Origin: Asterias rubens
Lineage: Eukaryota > Echinodermata > Asteroidea > Forcipulatida > Asteriidae
Reading direction: 5' to 3'
DNA: 64,000 bases
Assembly (NCBI RefSeq): GCF_902459465.1
Contig: NC_047067.1
Location: 22,009,680-22,073,679, forward strand
Below the pieces are notes generated by a model. The model saw nothing but the letters and a program-made list of their open reading frames with translations. It made no database searches and had not been told where the DNA came from. This document shows, piece after piece, positions 1-11,300 of this stretch. The number at the start of each line of letters is the position of its first letter. Within the stretch, counting starts at the first letter, position 1. Both the position numbers and the translations under genes were made by a program.

Positions 1-1367
1 CGCAGTTCCGTGGATACCTGCACATATACAAATCAGCCATGCAAACTGCCATCAAAGTAACTGATTTGACTAGAACCGTCCTTTAAAGGGCTTACACACC
101 AATTGAGAAGACTGGTCTTTGACAATTACCAATAGTGTCCAGTGTCCTTAATAAAGGTCTTTGACATTTTTGTCAAACTCGCGGTGCGTGGGTGCTATGC
201 ATATACAAACCACCCATGCAAATGTCATCAAAATAACTGATTTGACTTTTAAAGACAGTGGACACGAAACACTGGTGTTTTTTCGTTCTCTCGCAACTTC
301 GACGTCCAATTGAGCTTAAGTTTTCACAGGTTTGATATTTTATGCATAAGTTGAGATACACCAAGTGAGAAAACTGGTCTTTGACAATGCATTCGGGTAC
401 GAGTTGACTTGGGTACGATTTGACCCGTTTCGTTTGACAATTACCATTTTCAAAAGCATGATTGAAAAAACTGAACCGCAGGATTTCGGGATGTGCATGC
501 ACAATAAACGAATTCTATTAGGGTCATTGTTGGTGATAACTCTAAAATATGTGTGATCATAAAAACTTGTTTGGCGAAAAGCACTGCAGCCGGTGATAGT
601 ATAGAATATTTGGAGAAAGGATTCAATTCGAAGTAATACAATTTGGACAATATTGTTCACACTAAAAAAACATTTGAATTTCAGAAACGGATTCGTTCAT
701 GAATCGTGTTTGTGATTTCTGAGGGTTGGTGTCCGTTGGCGGTGTTCAGACAACTCGTCCGTCTGGCAACTTGATTGAGACAACTCGACCAGTATAACAC
801 TTTTTCTTAGTCAGCGTGACACTTTTTGAGTCAATTGACACTTTTCTTAGTATGTGTGACACTTTTCTTAGTCAATGTGACACTTTTTCAGTCAGTATAG
901 TACTTTTCTTGGTCAGTATGACACTTTTCTTGATTAGAACACTTTTCTTGGTCCGTATGACACCTTTCTTGGTCAGTAGCCAATGACACTTTTCTGAGTC
1001 AGTATGACACTTTTCTTGGTCAGTAGCCAATGACACTTGTCTTAGTCAGTATGACACTTTTCTTGGTCCGTATATGACACTTTTCTTAGTCAGCTTGACA
1101 GTTTTGGTAGACAGTATTACACTTTTCTTAGTCAGTATTACACTTTTCTTAGTCAGTATGGGACTTTTTAATCAGTATGAAACTTTTCTTGGTCATAATG
1201 ACCCATTTCTTGGTCATTGTGACCCATTTCTTGGTCAGTGTGACCCATTTCTTGGTCAGTGTGACCCGGAATATTCATAATAAAAAAAAAATTCCGGCCC
1301 GGGAATCGGGTCAATTATGACAAGGAAGTTAAGTTCGGAGTTTGGCCTTGATAAAAAAAAACTTTAC
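1..1367. other. P450 intron 1 (left part), no gene seen
   Basis: This stretch lies beyond the donor site of the P450 first exon and is probably its first intron. From about 60 to 660 it holds broken pieces of the abundant hairpin family found throughout the window (phrases such as GTCTTTGACAATTACCAA). A minisatellite follows at about 790-1270. I found no further P450 exon here, so exon 2 is presumably off the left edge. Confidence 0.6.
790..1270. repeat. Minisatellite, ~21-22 bp unit
   Basis: More than twenty degenerate tandem copies of a unit reading roughly GACACTTTTCTTAGTCAGTAT. The last copies shift to a GACCCATTTCTTGGTCAGTG variant, so the array is zoned. It sits in the presumed first intron of the P450 gene, about 100 bp past the donor site. 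Confidence 0.9.
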
Positions 1368-1667
1368 CTTGATTGAAACTATTGGTCCGTACTGTTGAGC
1401 GATGTCACGAAGGCGCAGTATCGGATTTCCGCGTAGCTCCAGAAGCGATCCGATGATCGGAATCCCCTTGGGGCCCGGAGGTTCTGCTCCCCTCTGCATC
1501 ATACGGCGGCGATTATCCCTCCATAGTAGATACATGAAGCAAGCATTCACCAGAACCAGAATCGATGTATGCGTCGGTGGAGGGGCCCACAACCAGGAGT
1601 CCGCTAGGGGGTCGTACTCACCTCCCAGGCCGTGGGGAGATGAGACGCTCTGCCGGGGTGCAGACAT
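1368..1667 (-). CDS. Cytochrome P450, first coding exon (partial gene)
   Basis: This is the N-terminal exon of a membrane-bound microsomal-type cytochrome P450, a haem monooxygenase that inserts oxygen into lipophilic substrates at the ER. The exon encodes exactly 100 codons and ends in phase 0 at a GTAAAG donor. After a short hydrophilic leader there is a membrane anchor at about residues 35-48, a basic stop-transfer stretch (RDNRRR, 50-55), and the proline-rich hinge PPGPKGIPIIGSL at about 63-75. YGPIVSIK follows and matches the first beta strand of the family. The start has A at -3 and a TATA box about 90 bp upstream. The haem-binding cysteine region is not in the window. The hinge and exon border resemble the CYP2 clan, but a family number cannot be given from one exon. 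Confidence 0.85.
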
Positions 1668-1755
1668 TGTGATGATGATGATGATGATGATGAAAGATGA
1701 TCCTTCTACAACACAGTGCGTTTAGCAGAATGTATCCGACCGAGTTCAGCCGTAG

Positions 1756-1765
1756 TTTTATATAG
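1756..1765 (-). promoter_or_regulatory. TATA box of the P450 gene
   Basis: On the minus strand this reads CTATATAAAA, a strong TATA element. It lies 89 bp upstream of the P450 ATG, which would put the transcription start near 1725-1735 and give a 5' UTR of about 60 nt. A TATA-driven core promoter would fit an inducible gene, but no specific upstream factor site was identified. Confidence 0.6.
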
Positions 1766-2102
1766 TCTCCCACACTCTGTGGATGGATCGATCTCTGTTA
1801 CCAGCTCTTATTAGGGACTTTTCGTTTTCGGCGACGGATGGTTCTGCGACGGTTGTTCAGCTAAACGTTGTCGTTTTCAGCACAACGGAGATTCATCCCA
1901 AGTACTGTCGTAGAAATTGAGGGACGACCGTCCTCAAAGCCGACGCATGCGCAGATGACGCCAAATGTCATCTTTACCGTCGCAGAACCATCCGTCGTTG
2001 AAAACGAAAAGTCCCTATTATATAGTGAGACGAGCAACTCTTCCATAGAATTTCTAAAGTGGTGAAATAAATGGGTGGGTGTACACGACATCACGATAAA
2101 CC

Positions 2103-3419
2103 AGTAATCGTTGTTCAAACATAAGAGGGGCAAGGACGGCAGCATAGCGGCCCAGAGCGAAAGGGCAAGGTACTTTGAAACACTCATCAGATGTTCTGAA
2201 GTGGAATAATAACTGGGTGGGTATGACATCACGAGTAATCACTATCTTGGTTGTTGTTAATAGAAAAAAAGGCAACGATAAGGGCAGGGTACATGACTGT
2301 GTGGAGTAGAGGAGTGTATAGGCCTATGCGTTTTTATTATTTCGCCAACCGAAAAACTTGGCCACACTTTTGGTAATTACTCAAAACAAGTATTAACTTA
2401 AAAACTGACTTGGTAACGAGCATTGGAGAGGTATTGATAGTATAAAACATTGTGAGAAACTACTCCCTCTGAAGTAACGAAGTTTTTGAGAATTCTCACT
2501 AAAATAATAAAAGACTTCTAGCTAGAAGTCTTTTATTCCTATCTGAAAGCACACAAATTCGTCAAACGAGGGTGTTTTTTTCTTTCATCATTTTCTCGCA
2601 ACTTCGATGACCAATTGATCCCAAATTTTCACAGGCGTGTTATTTTATGGTTATGATGGGATACACCAAGAGAGAACACTGGTCTTTGACAATTACCAAA
2701 CGTGTACCTTCCCTTTAAATCAGACGTCCCGTCCCGGTTATTTGTAGCTGTAAGCTTCTCAGTAATCGTTGTTCAAACATAAGAGGGGCAAGGACGGCAG
2801 CATAGCGGCCCAGAGCGAAAGGGCAAGGTACTTTGAAACACTCATCAGATGTTCTGAAGTGGAATAATAACTGGGTGGGTATGACATCACGAGTAATCAC
2901 TATCTTGGTTGTTGTTAATAGAAAAAAAAGGCAACGATAAGGGCAGGGTACATGACTGTGTGGAGTAGAGGAGTGTATAGGCCTATGCGTTTTTATTATT
3001 TCGCCAACCGAAAAACTTGGCCACACTTTTGGTAATTACTCAAAACAAGTATTAACTTAAAAACTGACTTGGTAACGAGCATTGGAGAGGTATTGATAGT
3101 ATAAAACATTGTGAGAAACTACTCCCTCTGAAGTAACGAAGTTTTTGAGAATTCTCACTAAAATAATAAAAGACTTCTAGCTAGAAGTCTTTTATTCCTA
3201 TCTGAAAGCACACAAATTCGTCAAACGAGGGTGTTTTTTTCTTTCATAATTTTCTCGCAACTTCGATGACCAATTGATCCCAAATTTTCACAGGCGTGTT
3301 ATTTTATGGTTATGATGGGATACACCAAGAGAGAACACTGGTCTTTGACAATTACCAAACGTGTACCTTCCCTTAAAATCAGACGTCCCGTCCCGGTTAT
3401 TTGTAGCTGTAAGCTTCTT
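2103..3419. repeat. Recent tandem duplication, two ~658-bp units
   Basis: Unit 1 (2103-2760) and unit 2 (2761-3419) are almost identical. I see only a one-base change in an A-run and a few substitutions, such as near 2588/3247 and near 2716/3375. Each unit contains unique sequence plus one copy of the abundant hairpin family ending in a GACAATTACCAAACGTGT phrase. The near identity points to a very young duplication or an assembly duplication of one allele. Confidence 0.93.
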
Positions 3420-3791
3420 GATAAAGAGTCCGAGATTTCTTAAGTTGTAGATTCATTTATACATTTTTTTGCGTCTAAGATGATTTAGTGAGCAGTGAAA
3501 GGTGAAAGTGGGGCATATTATAGCTAGGGAACGGGATTAGTTTGTTGTGTGTATAGCTGCAGAGGTTACGGTGTGGCTGTGACGAAACAAACAAATAAAT
3601 GGAATTTTCCTTCAATTCTTTGAAAAATTAAGTGAGAATGTGGACAGGAATTACCTGAGACTGTACTGTATTAAACAGGAGAACATTTTTTTAGGGCCTT
3701 ATAACAATATGGCGTGTAAAACCATGGTATGAGAGAGTTTTGGAGAAGTTGGCAAACTCCCATCAGGAGAGAAACTAGCCAAGTTTGGCAC

Positions 3792-4464
3792 TTAAAGGCA
3801 GTTGACACTATTGGTAATTACTCAAAATAATTATTAGCATAAAACCTTACTTGGTGACGAGTAATGAGGAGAGGTTGGTGGTATAAAACATTGTGAGAAA
3901 CGGCTCACTCAGAAAGTGAAGTAGTTTTCGAGAAAGAAGTAATATTCCACGAATTTGATTTCGAGACCTCATATTTAGAATTTGAGGTCTCGAAATCAAC
4001 CATCTAAACGCACACAACTTCGTGTGACAAGGGTGCTTTTTCTTTTATTATTTTCTCGCAACTTCGACTACCAAATGAGCTCAAATTTTCACAGGTTTCT
4101 AGTTTGTGCATATGTTGATATACACCAAGTGAGAAGACTGGTCTTTGACTCGATAATATCTTCGTGTTTGAGTGCGATGTCCGTCTTATGTAAGCGATAT
4201 ATTCGCCATTGTTATTTGCGCTTTTCAAATATTGATTTGCGATAACCCTAGTATTTGTGTGCGATTTTCGTTTTTATGTATGCGATATTTGTCATTATAA
4301 TGTGCGACTTTCAAATGTTTTATGCGGTCATCTACGTATTTCTATTTGTAGATACTCAATATTTAAACGTTTGACACGTCATACCCTAAAGCGGCACGAC
4401 ACCCACGCGAAAAGGGTTTTAATAATTATTTTGAGTAATTACCAATAGTGTCCACTGCCTTTAA
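3792..4464. mobile_element. Hairpin element, abundant family 1, with internal insertion
   Basis: The left end reads TTAAAGGCAGTTGACACTAT and the right end is its inverted complement, ending CACTGCCTTTAA. The middle holds the family's own palindrome around a GAGACCTC phrase. Unrelated sequence rich in GCGATAT and TTTCGTT interrupts it at about 4150-4430. There is no coding capacity, so this looks like a non-autonomous inverted-repeat element. Confidence 0.8.
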
Positions 4465-4555
4465 GGATCCTGTCTAGTAATCAACTTTATAAATAACGTA
4501 AACGTAAACGTAAACGGAGAGCTGTTGATAAAACATTGTGAGAAACGGCTCCCTT

Positions 4556-4804
4556 AGGGGCCAATTTCATAGAGCTGCTTAAGCGAAAAATTTGCTTAAG
4601 CACGAAAATAGCTTGCTTATTTTACACAATGTTACTGGACAAAATTTCATGACATACACAGTGCTTGTGACTGGCAGTAAGCTGTTGTTTACTTAGCATA
4701 ACAATTGAGTGGAGTCTTGGTCGGTAATCTGATATTACTAAGCATGATTTTTTTGCTTAAGCATAATTGTGTGCGCTTAAGCAGCTCTATGAATATTGGG
4801 CCCT
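4556..4804. mobile_element. Hairpin element, GGGCCCAATTTCATAGAGC family
   Basis: Terminal inverted repeats contain GGGGCCAATTTCATAGAGCT on the left and its complement on the right, each followed inward by a CTGCTTAAGC palindrome. It is nested: broken family 1 sequence (TTGTGAGAAACGGCTCCCT) stops at its left end and resumes (CTGAAGTA) at its right end. Related copies lie at 8462-8704, 12945-13133, 45170-45350, 45352-45525 and 46385-46590. Confidence 0.8.
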
Positions 4805-5629
4805 GAAGTAAAAACGTTTTGAGAAAGCGGCCATTTCTGAAAACACACAAACTTGTACAACAATGGCGTTCTAGTATATTTGGTTTGCGGTAAGACCATG
4901 TGTGTATCTACTTGCCAGGTAGAGTTTGTTCTTAGAGAACTGTCTTGCTTTCTATTAAACGCGGAGTAAATTGTTCGGGGGACTCCTCAGTTCTGATACC
5001 CAGGCGGGTGGTCTTGGAAATAGGCTGGGACTACTACTTTATCTTAAAGGATCATGATTAACTGTACTGCCGCGGAATCAGTTCTTAAATTGGTCTTGAT
5101 TCGACTAGCTCCCCCTAGTCATCATCATCGAAAGGATGTTCTTTCTTTAATTATTCTCTTGCAACTATAGTGATGGCCAAATGAGTCAAAATGGGATGTT
5201 ATAACCCCTTTCTCAAAAACTACTATACTCCAGAGGGAGCCGTTTTTTCACAATGTTTTATACTATCAATAGCTCTTTTGCTCGTTACCAAGTAGGTTTT
5301 ATACTAAAATGCTTTGAGTACTTCTTTAGTGTTCAGTGTCTCTAATTGGTTTTCTTCCGTGCATTTTTGAATCCTTTTGGCACTACCACTCGCGAGTAAA
5401 ATCTGGTTTTGTGTTTAATATTCTATTTTCAAAGATATTTTAGCTTCACAGTTATTTCACTTGATAGAGAAAATTAAGTTCATGTGTTGAGGCAATGCAT
5501 GGTGAGAAATTGGGCAAACCGTTAAAATTATTGATATTATATATATCTACTCTTCGGTTTAGGCTAGAACTGTCTGGCTATTTATCTACTGCCGCTAAGC
5601 AGACTAGGAAAATCTAAAAAAAATATTTT

Positions 5630-6003
5630 AAAGAAACATTACAGAATTGGTAAGACGAATCTCGTCCAAGAAGATCACATATTTACATCAAACTTACACG
5701 ATCTAATGATTGTGATAGTAAAGTGGAAAACATCTCTTGAAATCTGTCTGAAATGTCTTCTTTTTTTGTGGATGAGAAATACATTAAACTAATTTCCCGT
5801 TTGGAGTTTATCACTTAATGAGCTTTTTACTAATTTGTTTAGTCATGCAAAATGTGTAATCAGTTTTTCACTATTTTCTCTTGATTCAGCCCCGATCGAT
5901 CTCAAACTTCTACAGGTTTGCCAGTATATGTGGTGGATTACGCAGTGCTGACACTGCTGGCAACTGTTTTGTTAGTCAAACCAAGTTCGTAATATTCCTT
6001 TTA
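5630..6003. mobile_element. Hairpin element, GTTCCTTTAA family 2
   Basis: This runs from an AAAGAAACATTACAGAATTG end to an AATATTCCTTTTAAG end. It contains shared blocks AAGATCACA..TTTACAT and CCCGATCGATCTCAAACTTC. Sister copies are at 7226-7480 (broken) and 27433-27812 (complete). It has no coding capacity. Confidence 0.65.
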
Positions 6004-6157
6004 AGTTCTGATAAGAACTTGTTCTGAATCTCGTAGAAACGGAAACAAAAGGCTATCGAGTTGTGAGTTTACAAAATAAGTATTTCCCTGCAACCATGGT
6101 GGATATAAATAGGATTCTCTGGCAAAGAGAGTTGGTAAACCATTTACTAAGATAAGT

Positions 6158-6545
6158 TTAAAGGCACTGAATACTATTGGTAACTACTCAACATAATTGT
6201 TAGCATAAAAACTTATTTGGAAGCGAGCAATGGAGAGCTGTTAATAATATAAACCATTGTGACAAACAGCTCCCTCTGAACTGAAATAAAGTAGTTTTTG
6301 AGAAAGATTTAGCTTCTCACTCAAATATTTGAATGTGATCAAAGACTTCAGACCTGAAGCATGTTGAAGAGATCTGATAACACACAAAATTTGTCCAACA
6401 TGGGTGGGTTTTTTTTCTCTTTCATTTCTCTTGCAACTTCGATGACCAATTGAGTTCAAATTTTCACAGGCTTGTTATTTTATGCATAATGTTTGGATAC
6501 ACCAAGTAAATGGTCTTTGACAATTACCAAAGGTGTCCAGTAAGA
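6158..6545. mobile_element. Hairpin element, family 1
   Basis: This copy starts TTTAAAGGCACTGAATACTA and ends CAATTACCAAAGGTGTCCAGT. It carries the full set of family 1 inner blocks (GAGCTGTTAATAATATAAACC, TTCTCTTGCAACTTCGATGA). The terminal repeats are slightly diverged and the right end lacks the final CCTTTAA. Confidence 0.75.
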
Positions 6546-7934
6546 CCCTGTTTATCAGGGTTTATACTTTGTGAACTACAGACGCCGATGTACGTAGTTT
6601 CTCCTTAAGATTGGCTTGTTACTCATTATAGGCGCATAATATTGGCGCATTTTCACACACAATTGTCGGCGGGGTCGTTGCTCTATTTGTGTTCTAAGAA
6701 TTTCAAGTTCAAGTTGAACAAAGAAAAACTTGTCGAGGTATTTGTAGTTCCATTGTGAAAACGGTCTCGCAAGGTCGACTACCAAAATGGTGAGCGTGGC
6801 ACAGTCGCCGCGTGTGAGCCGTGCGTGCAAGTAAAGGGGTCAATACAGAAATAGTACCAAATATTTATAATCATTTACAAAAAAAATGCAATGACTAGAG
6901 TAAGTATTGTTGTCTTGTTACTGAATCACAATTATTTCTTGATTTGTGCAAATCATAATCATAGACGTTGAGATAGATTGGCTGTTGCCAGCTTTGTGTT
7001 TATATCCCCTTGTGGGAGTTTGCCTAGTTCCTTTAACAGAAATGTAATCTAAACAGACAAACAAATAAACAAACAAACACATAGTTTACAATGATTCTTC
7101 TTTTAATATTTATTGCAATCTCTTACTCAGACATTGACATGATTGTTTTATAGAATTAGTCATTGACAAAGTTAAACCTAAATACAAATACAATTATTGG
7201 TATCTTCCACATTATTTAAAGACAGCCACTAAAAAGAACTTCACAGAATTAGTAAGAAACAAAAATCATGAAGATCACAAATTTACATAAAACTTACATG
7301 GTCTAATGATGATGATAGTAGAAAACATCCCTTGAAATATTTCTGTCTGAAATGTCACATTTGATGAGAAATAAATAATCTAATTTTGCGTTTTGAGTTT
7401 ATCGCTCAGTGGTTTGGGATAAGTACTCATTCCTCTTCAGACTGACAATCTTTAATTTCAAAAGTCTCAACATGATCATCAAAAATGTTTGGAACATAAA
7501 AGAAAAATAGTGCTAGGTAGTGAACCTGTGAATTTATTTGCATTATTGAAAAAACGCTGACTCTGGAAAATTGTATGTTGCTAGTGCTACCCTTTCAGTT
7601 GTACTTAAAGTGTCGGCTCTCACCATCTTGTTAAGTTTTTGTAAACACAAGTCTTTTTTTACATACTATATATGTTAAAGGTGGAGTTTAAAAGGTCTGG
7701 ACAGGTTTGGTCATTATTTTATTAAAAATATATACAGAGAGCTGCTGAGGTCTTGAATTTAATTCAAATATATTATACTATAAACAGCTCTCCATTGCTT
7801 GTTACCAAGTAAGTTTTTATGGCAGCATTTATTTTGAGTAATTACCAATAGTGTCCAGTGCCTTTATGGGAAAAGCGTTTTAAAGCTCCTACAACTGATA
7901 GTTTACAATAAAGCACGAGAACAAGAAATTAATC

Positions 7935-8028
7935 TATAGAAAAGTTTGCGGTAACACCATGTAATAACGGTGTTACCGCAAACTTTTCTATACCTTACTT
8001 CCACCATGCAAAGTTTCAAATCCTACTT
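7935..8028. mobile_element. Short foldback element, GGTAACACCATGT family, 12-bp target duplication
   Basis: The core is a near-perfect hairpin of GAAAAGTTTGCGGTAACACC and its complement. The direct repeat AAGAAATTAATC flanks it perfectly at 7923-7934 and 8029-8040. The right part (CCACCATGCAAAGTTTCAAA) shows that it belongs to the same family as the 12458 and 25969 insertions, in a deleted form only 94 bp long. Confidence 0.85.
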
Positions 8029-8091
8029 AAGAAATTAATCCTTAACACATTGAATACATCAGTACATTTTAATGTACACAATATTGCCTGG

Positions 8092-8243
8092 GGTCGATTT
8101 CACAAAGAGTCAGGACTAGTCCTAACTTAGGACTAGTCCTAGGAAATATAAAAAACACATGGCTAGTCCTAAGTTAGGACGACGAGTAGCTGGTCTAACT
8201 CGAGATAAGACTAGTCCTAACTCTTTGTGAAATCCACCCCCCC
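8092..8243. mobile_element. Hairpin element, GATTTCACAAAGAGT family
   Basis: The ends are GGGGTCGATTTCACAAAGAG and its inverted complement CTCTTTGTGAAATCCACCCC. The interior is built from repeated palindromic GGACTAGTCCTAA blocks. A poly-C run follows the right end. Related copies lie at 44750-44895, 52203-52330, about 55385-55500 and 61205-61352. Confidence 0.85.
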
Positions 8244-8349
8244 CCCCCCCCCCCCGGTCTGTAAGTGCTTCTGAAGGTTATGAGACCTTTAAAACAGTCT
8301 TCCACTTTCCTTGGGGATTCGGTTATGTAGGCCATTCTTGTAGATATGT

Positions 8350-8367
8350 TCACTTCAATGGTTTAAC
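8350..8367 (-). CDS. TPGS1: TPGS1 last coding exon (18 nt)
   Basis: After a pyrimidine-rich tract ending TTTTGTGTAG, the exon reads V-K-P-L-K then TGA. This matches the conserved VKP ending of TPGS1 proteins and the phase 0 end of the previous exon at 9155. Only five codons and a stop are coding; the rest of this exon is 3' UTR. Confidence 0.75.
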   Translation of the reverse strand, partial: VKPLK

Positions 8368-11300
8368 CTACACAAAAGGAAAATAAGAGTACAAAGCGTG
8401 GTCTACATATGGTGTCGGAGTGTCACTTAACACAATGCTTAGTGTGACCTTGTTCATACCAGGGCCCAATCGCATAGAGCTACCCAGCACAACAATATGC
8501 TTAGCACGAAATTTCTTTCTTGACATAAACGGGATTTCCAACCGAATTTCAGTTTGTTGCATATTGCTTGTTACTGGCATTCAGCTGTTGTTTGCTCATC
8601 CTGAAAACCATGTGGAGATTTGGTTGGTAATCCTGTCTTTATCAAGTAAGAAATTTCATGCTAAGCAAATTTTCGTGCTTAGCAGCTCTATGAAACTGGG
8701 CCCAGGTCATTTCTGTATGGCTACTGGCTAGTAACACCCTTAACAACAGAACCTGTGCCCTTCGATTCTATAATTGGCATCTCTATTTCAAAGAAGTTTA
8801 GAAAATATTTATTGACCTTTCGAGATCTGGTACAATGGAAACCTCACTCAGTGTGAAGCAAAACTTTTCTTTTGGGTAAAAAAAACACAACTAATAAAAA
8901 CCTTTCTCAGAAAAAGGAGAAAGAAGCTATCAGGGAATAAAGTTAGAATGTAGAGTAAATAAATACCAGTAGTGTCCTGTTTTACGGCATTTATGATTGC
9001 AGTGTGTGATGCTAGTTGTTGTGTCTCTCATCACTTTCTAGTGAGTGAGGCATAGTCCAATAACCATTAAGGTTTTATGATAATAATTATTTTGAGTAAT
9101 TACTAAACGTGTCCAGTGCCTTTAAAGAGAATGTCTTGAGTTGACTTCACTCACCTCCTTCAAGTAGATATTAAAAGAAGTCAAGAGAAACTCCTCTTTG
9201 GTCATCATTTTCCTGTGCTCTCTTTGACTTGCGACCAAAATCTAGAATGAAAATGCTCTTTGAATTCAATTATTATTATTTTGAATATGAATCTGTATGT
9301 ATTTTTCTAGGTATCTATCCATCTATTTATCTATTTATTTATTTATATATATATTTTTTCTTGGGGAAGAGGGGGGGGGGGTGCAGCTCTATAAAAGAAA
9401 ATATACAAACAAACTAACATAGAAGGTTTTAAAGACATGAACAAAACAAAAACCTTAAAAGTACTTTCAAAACACATAAGCACCCATTTGTGATAACATT
9501 TCTGGAAACTGGAATAACTCAAATCTACCTCCGAAGTTGAGTTTGTACAAACCAAAGATAGACTTGGAAAAACACCTATTGTTGTTCAACACACATAAAA
9601 TTTCGGTTGTCGCTTGGTTTATTTTGAAGAGAGAAAAAAGAAAAGAGAAAAAAAAACAAAAAAAAAACACAGACCTTTTTTCACCCCTTCTGGATTATCC
9701 TTAAAGTATTTGACTCTTCCGGTTGACAATAGAACGCAGTGAGCACCGGTTATTTGTAGCACAAAGAAAACAAATCATTTGTGAATTGTTCACCTTGATT
9801 GCTTGCACGCAATCCTTGCAATCCTTTGTGTTCTTGCTACAATCTTGGGTGGGGGGGGGGGGGGTGGGTGATTTAAATGAGAGTTTTTTTTTTTTAAGGT
9901 GTTGCATCAATGTTCTTTTTGGAAGGACAATTTCAACTTTCAATTTTCAACACACATCTGTGTATGAGGATAAAAACCAAAATGAATATTGGTAATCCCC
10001 GATGCAAATTTAACTTGATTAAATCGTTGTATGAGGGTAAAAACCAAAATGAATAGTTGTGGGTTCAAATCCCACCCAAGTAATATGCCTGTGATTTTTT
10101 GTTCACCGGACGCGGGGAAAGTATTAAGTACATGTATACAGTGCCAACAAACATCAGTGAAAATGGGTAAAAACAAAATGAATATTTGTCAACTTTATTG
10201 AATAATCAGCCAGTGGCAATATGTCATCAAATCATGTGATCTTGTAAACCACAAGGGAAACTGACTGGGTAAATTTTGAAATGAATTTTTATAGCGAACA
10301 CAACTAAAAAACACAGGACGAATAATCCCTGATGGAAATACACCATCTGTCTCAGATTCAGATTTTGGGGGGCATAAAAACCTGGTATCTTTTTACATAA
10401 CCGTATTACTTCAAAGTAAAATATTTCTCAAAGTGCCACTTTTTCTTCAATCCAAAACCTGCTGTAGGCTCCTAACCAAAAGTTTGTTATTGCCAATAAT
10501 TTAACGAGTCATTACCAAATGGATACCTTCCCTTTAAGCCTCTTTCCAGTCGAAGTGAAAGCTAAAAAAAAAAGACTGCGTGGGAGGTCGGGGCCCCTCC
10601 ACATTTCCAATCAAAGCGCGTAATTCTATGGGCCCCTTGGCTTAGAGAGACATGAAATTGGGCCCAGGGCAATGTGTTTTGTTCAACATTGCTGTCACCT
10701 GTACTTCATTATTTATGACTAATCTTCACAAAGCTGTTAGGCACAAAATATATGATTTGGGCGCCAGCTGCAACAATGTAAACTTTATGGAATTTTGGCT
10801 GGTAAACCAGTTTCTGTGCTTATAGCACGTACTTATGCTTACAGGCTTTATGAAATTTGGCCCTGGTGTCACAGCACTTTATTACAGTGCCTAGCTGCCG
10901 TAACAAGGTACTATACAAGTGGGTTTTTATCAGTAATTATTTCGAAAAGCTCTTTTACGTTGAACTATAATTTGGAAGTCATGGGTTCAAATTTTATTGA
11001 GAATACAGACCATCATGACCATGCCAACAGAATGTAAATCCCACATAGTTTATCTGTTGAAACTTTGGACTCATAAAAAAATTTCCCCCAGCAAAACCCA
11101 AATCATTGGACACTAGTATTCTCTGAATGGTATGGATGACAACGCAAATTCTTGGTTGGGGAGAATTTAGCATTCGCCAATAAGACAATCAGTAGGATTT
11201 GAAATTTTGCGTTAGGTGAGGTTTGTGGTGACACCATGTAAAAATCAATCTACTCAACATTTCAATCAGTATGCTCTGTATAATAAGGTTTGTGGTAACT

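Larger units (their letters stand above)
1668..8349. other. Intergenic spacer, repeats only
   Basis: No exon with family resemblance or good splice sites was found on either strand between the P450 start and the TPGS1 stop. The space is filled by a recent 658-bp tandem duplication (2103-3419), several hairpin elements (3792-4464, 4556-4804, about 4878-5130, 5630-6003, 6158-6545, 7226-7480, 7935-8028, 8092-8243) and AT-rich sequence. The short open frames here fall inside these repeats and differ from copy to copy, as expected for noncoding DNA. The TPGS1 polyadenylation signal should lie here on the minus strand; AATAAA complements occur, for example near 7718-7723, but none is clearly the right one. 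Confidence 0.6.
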
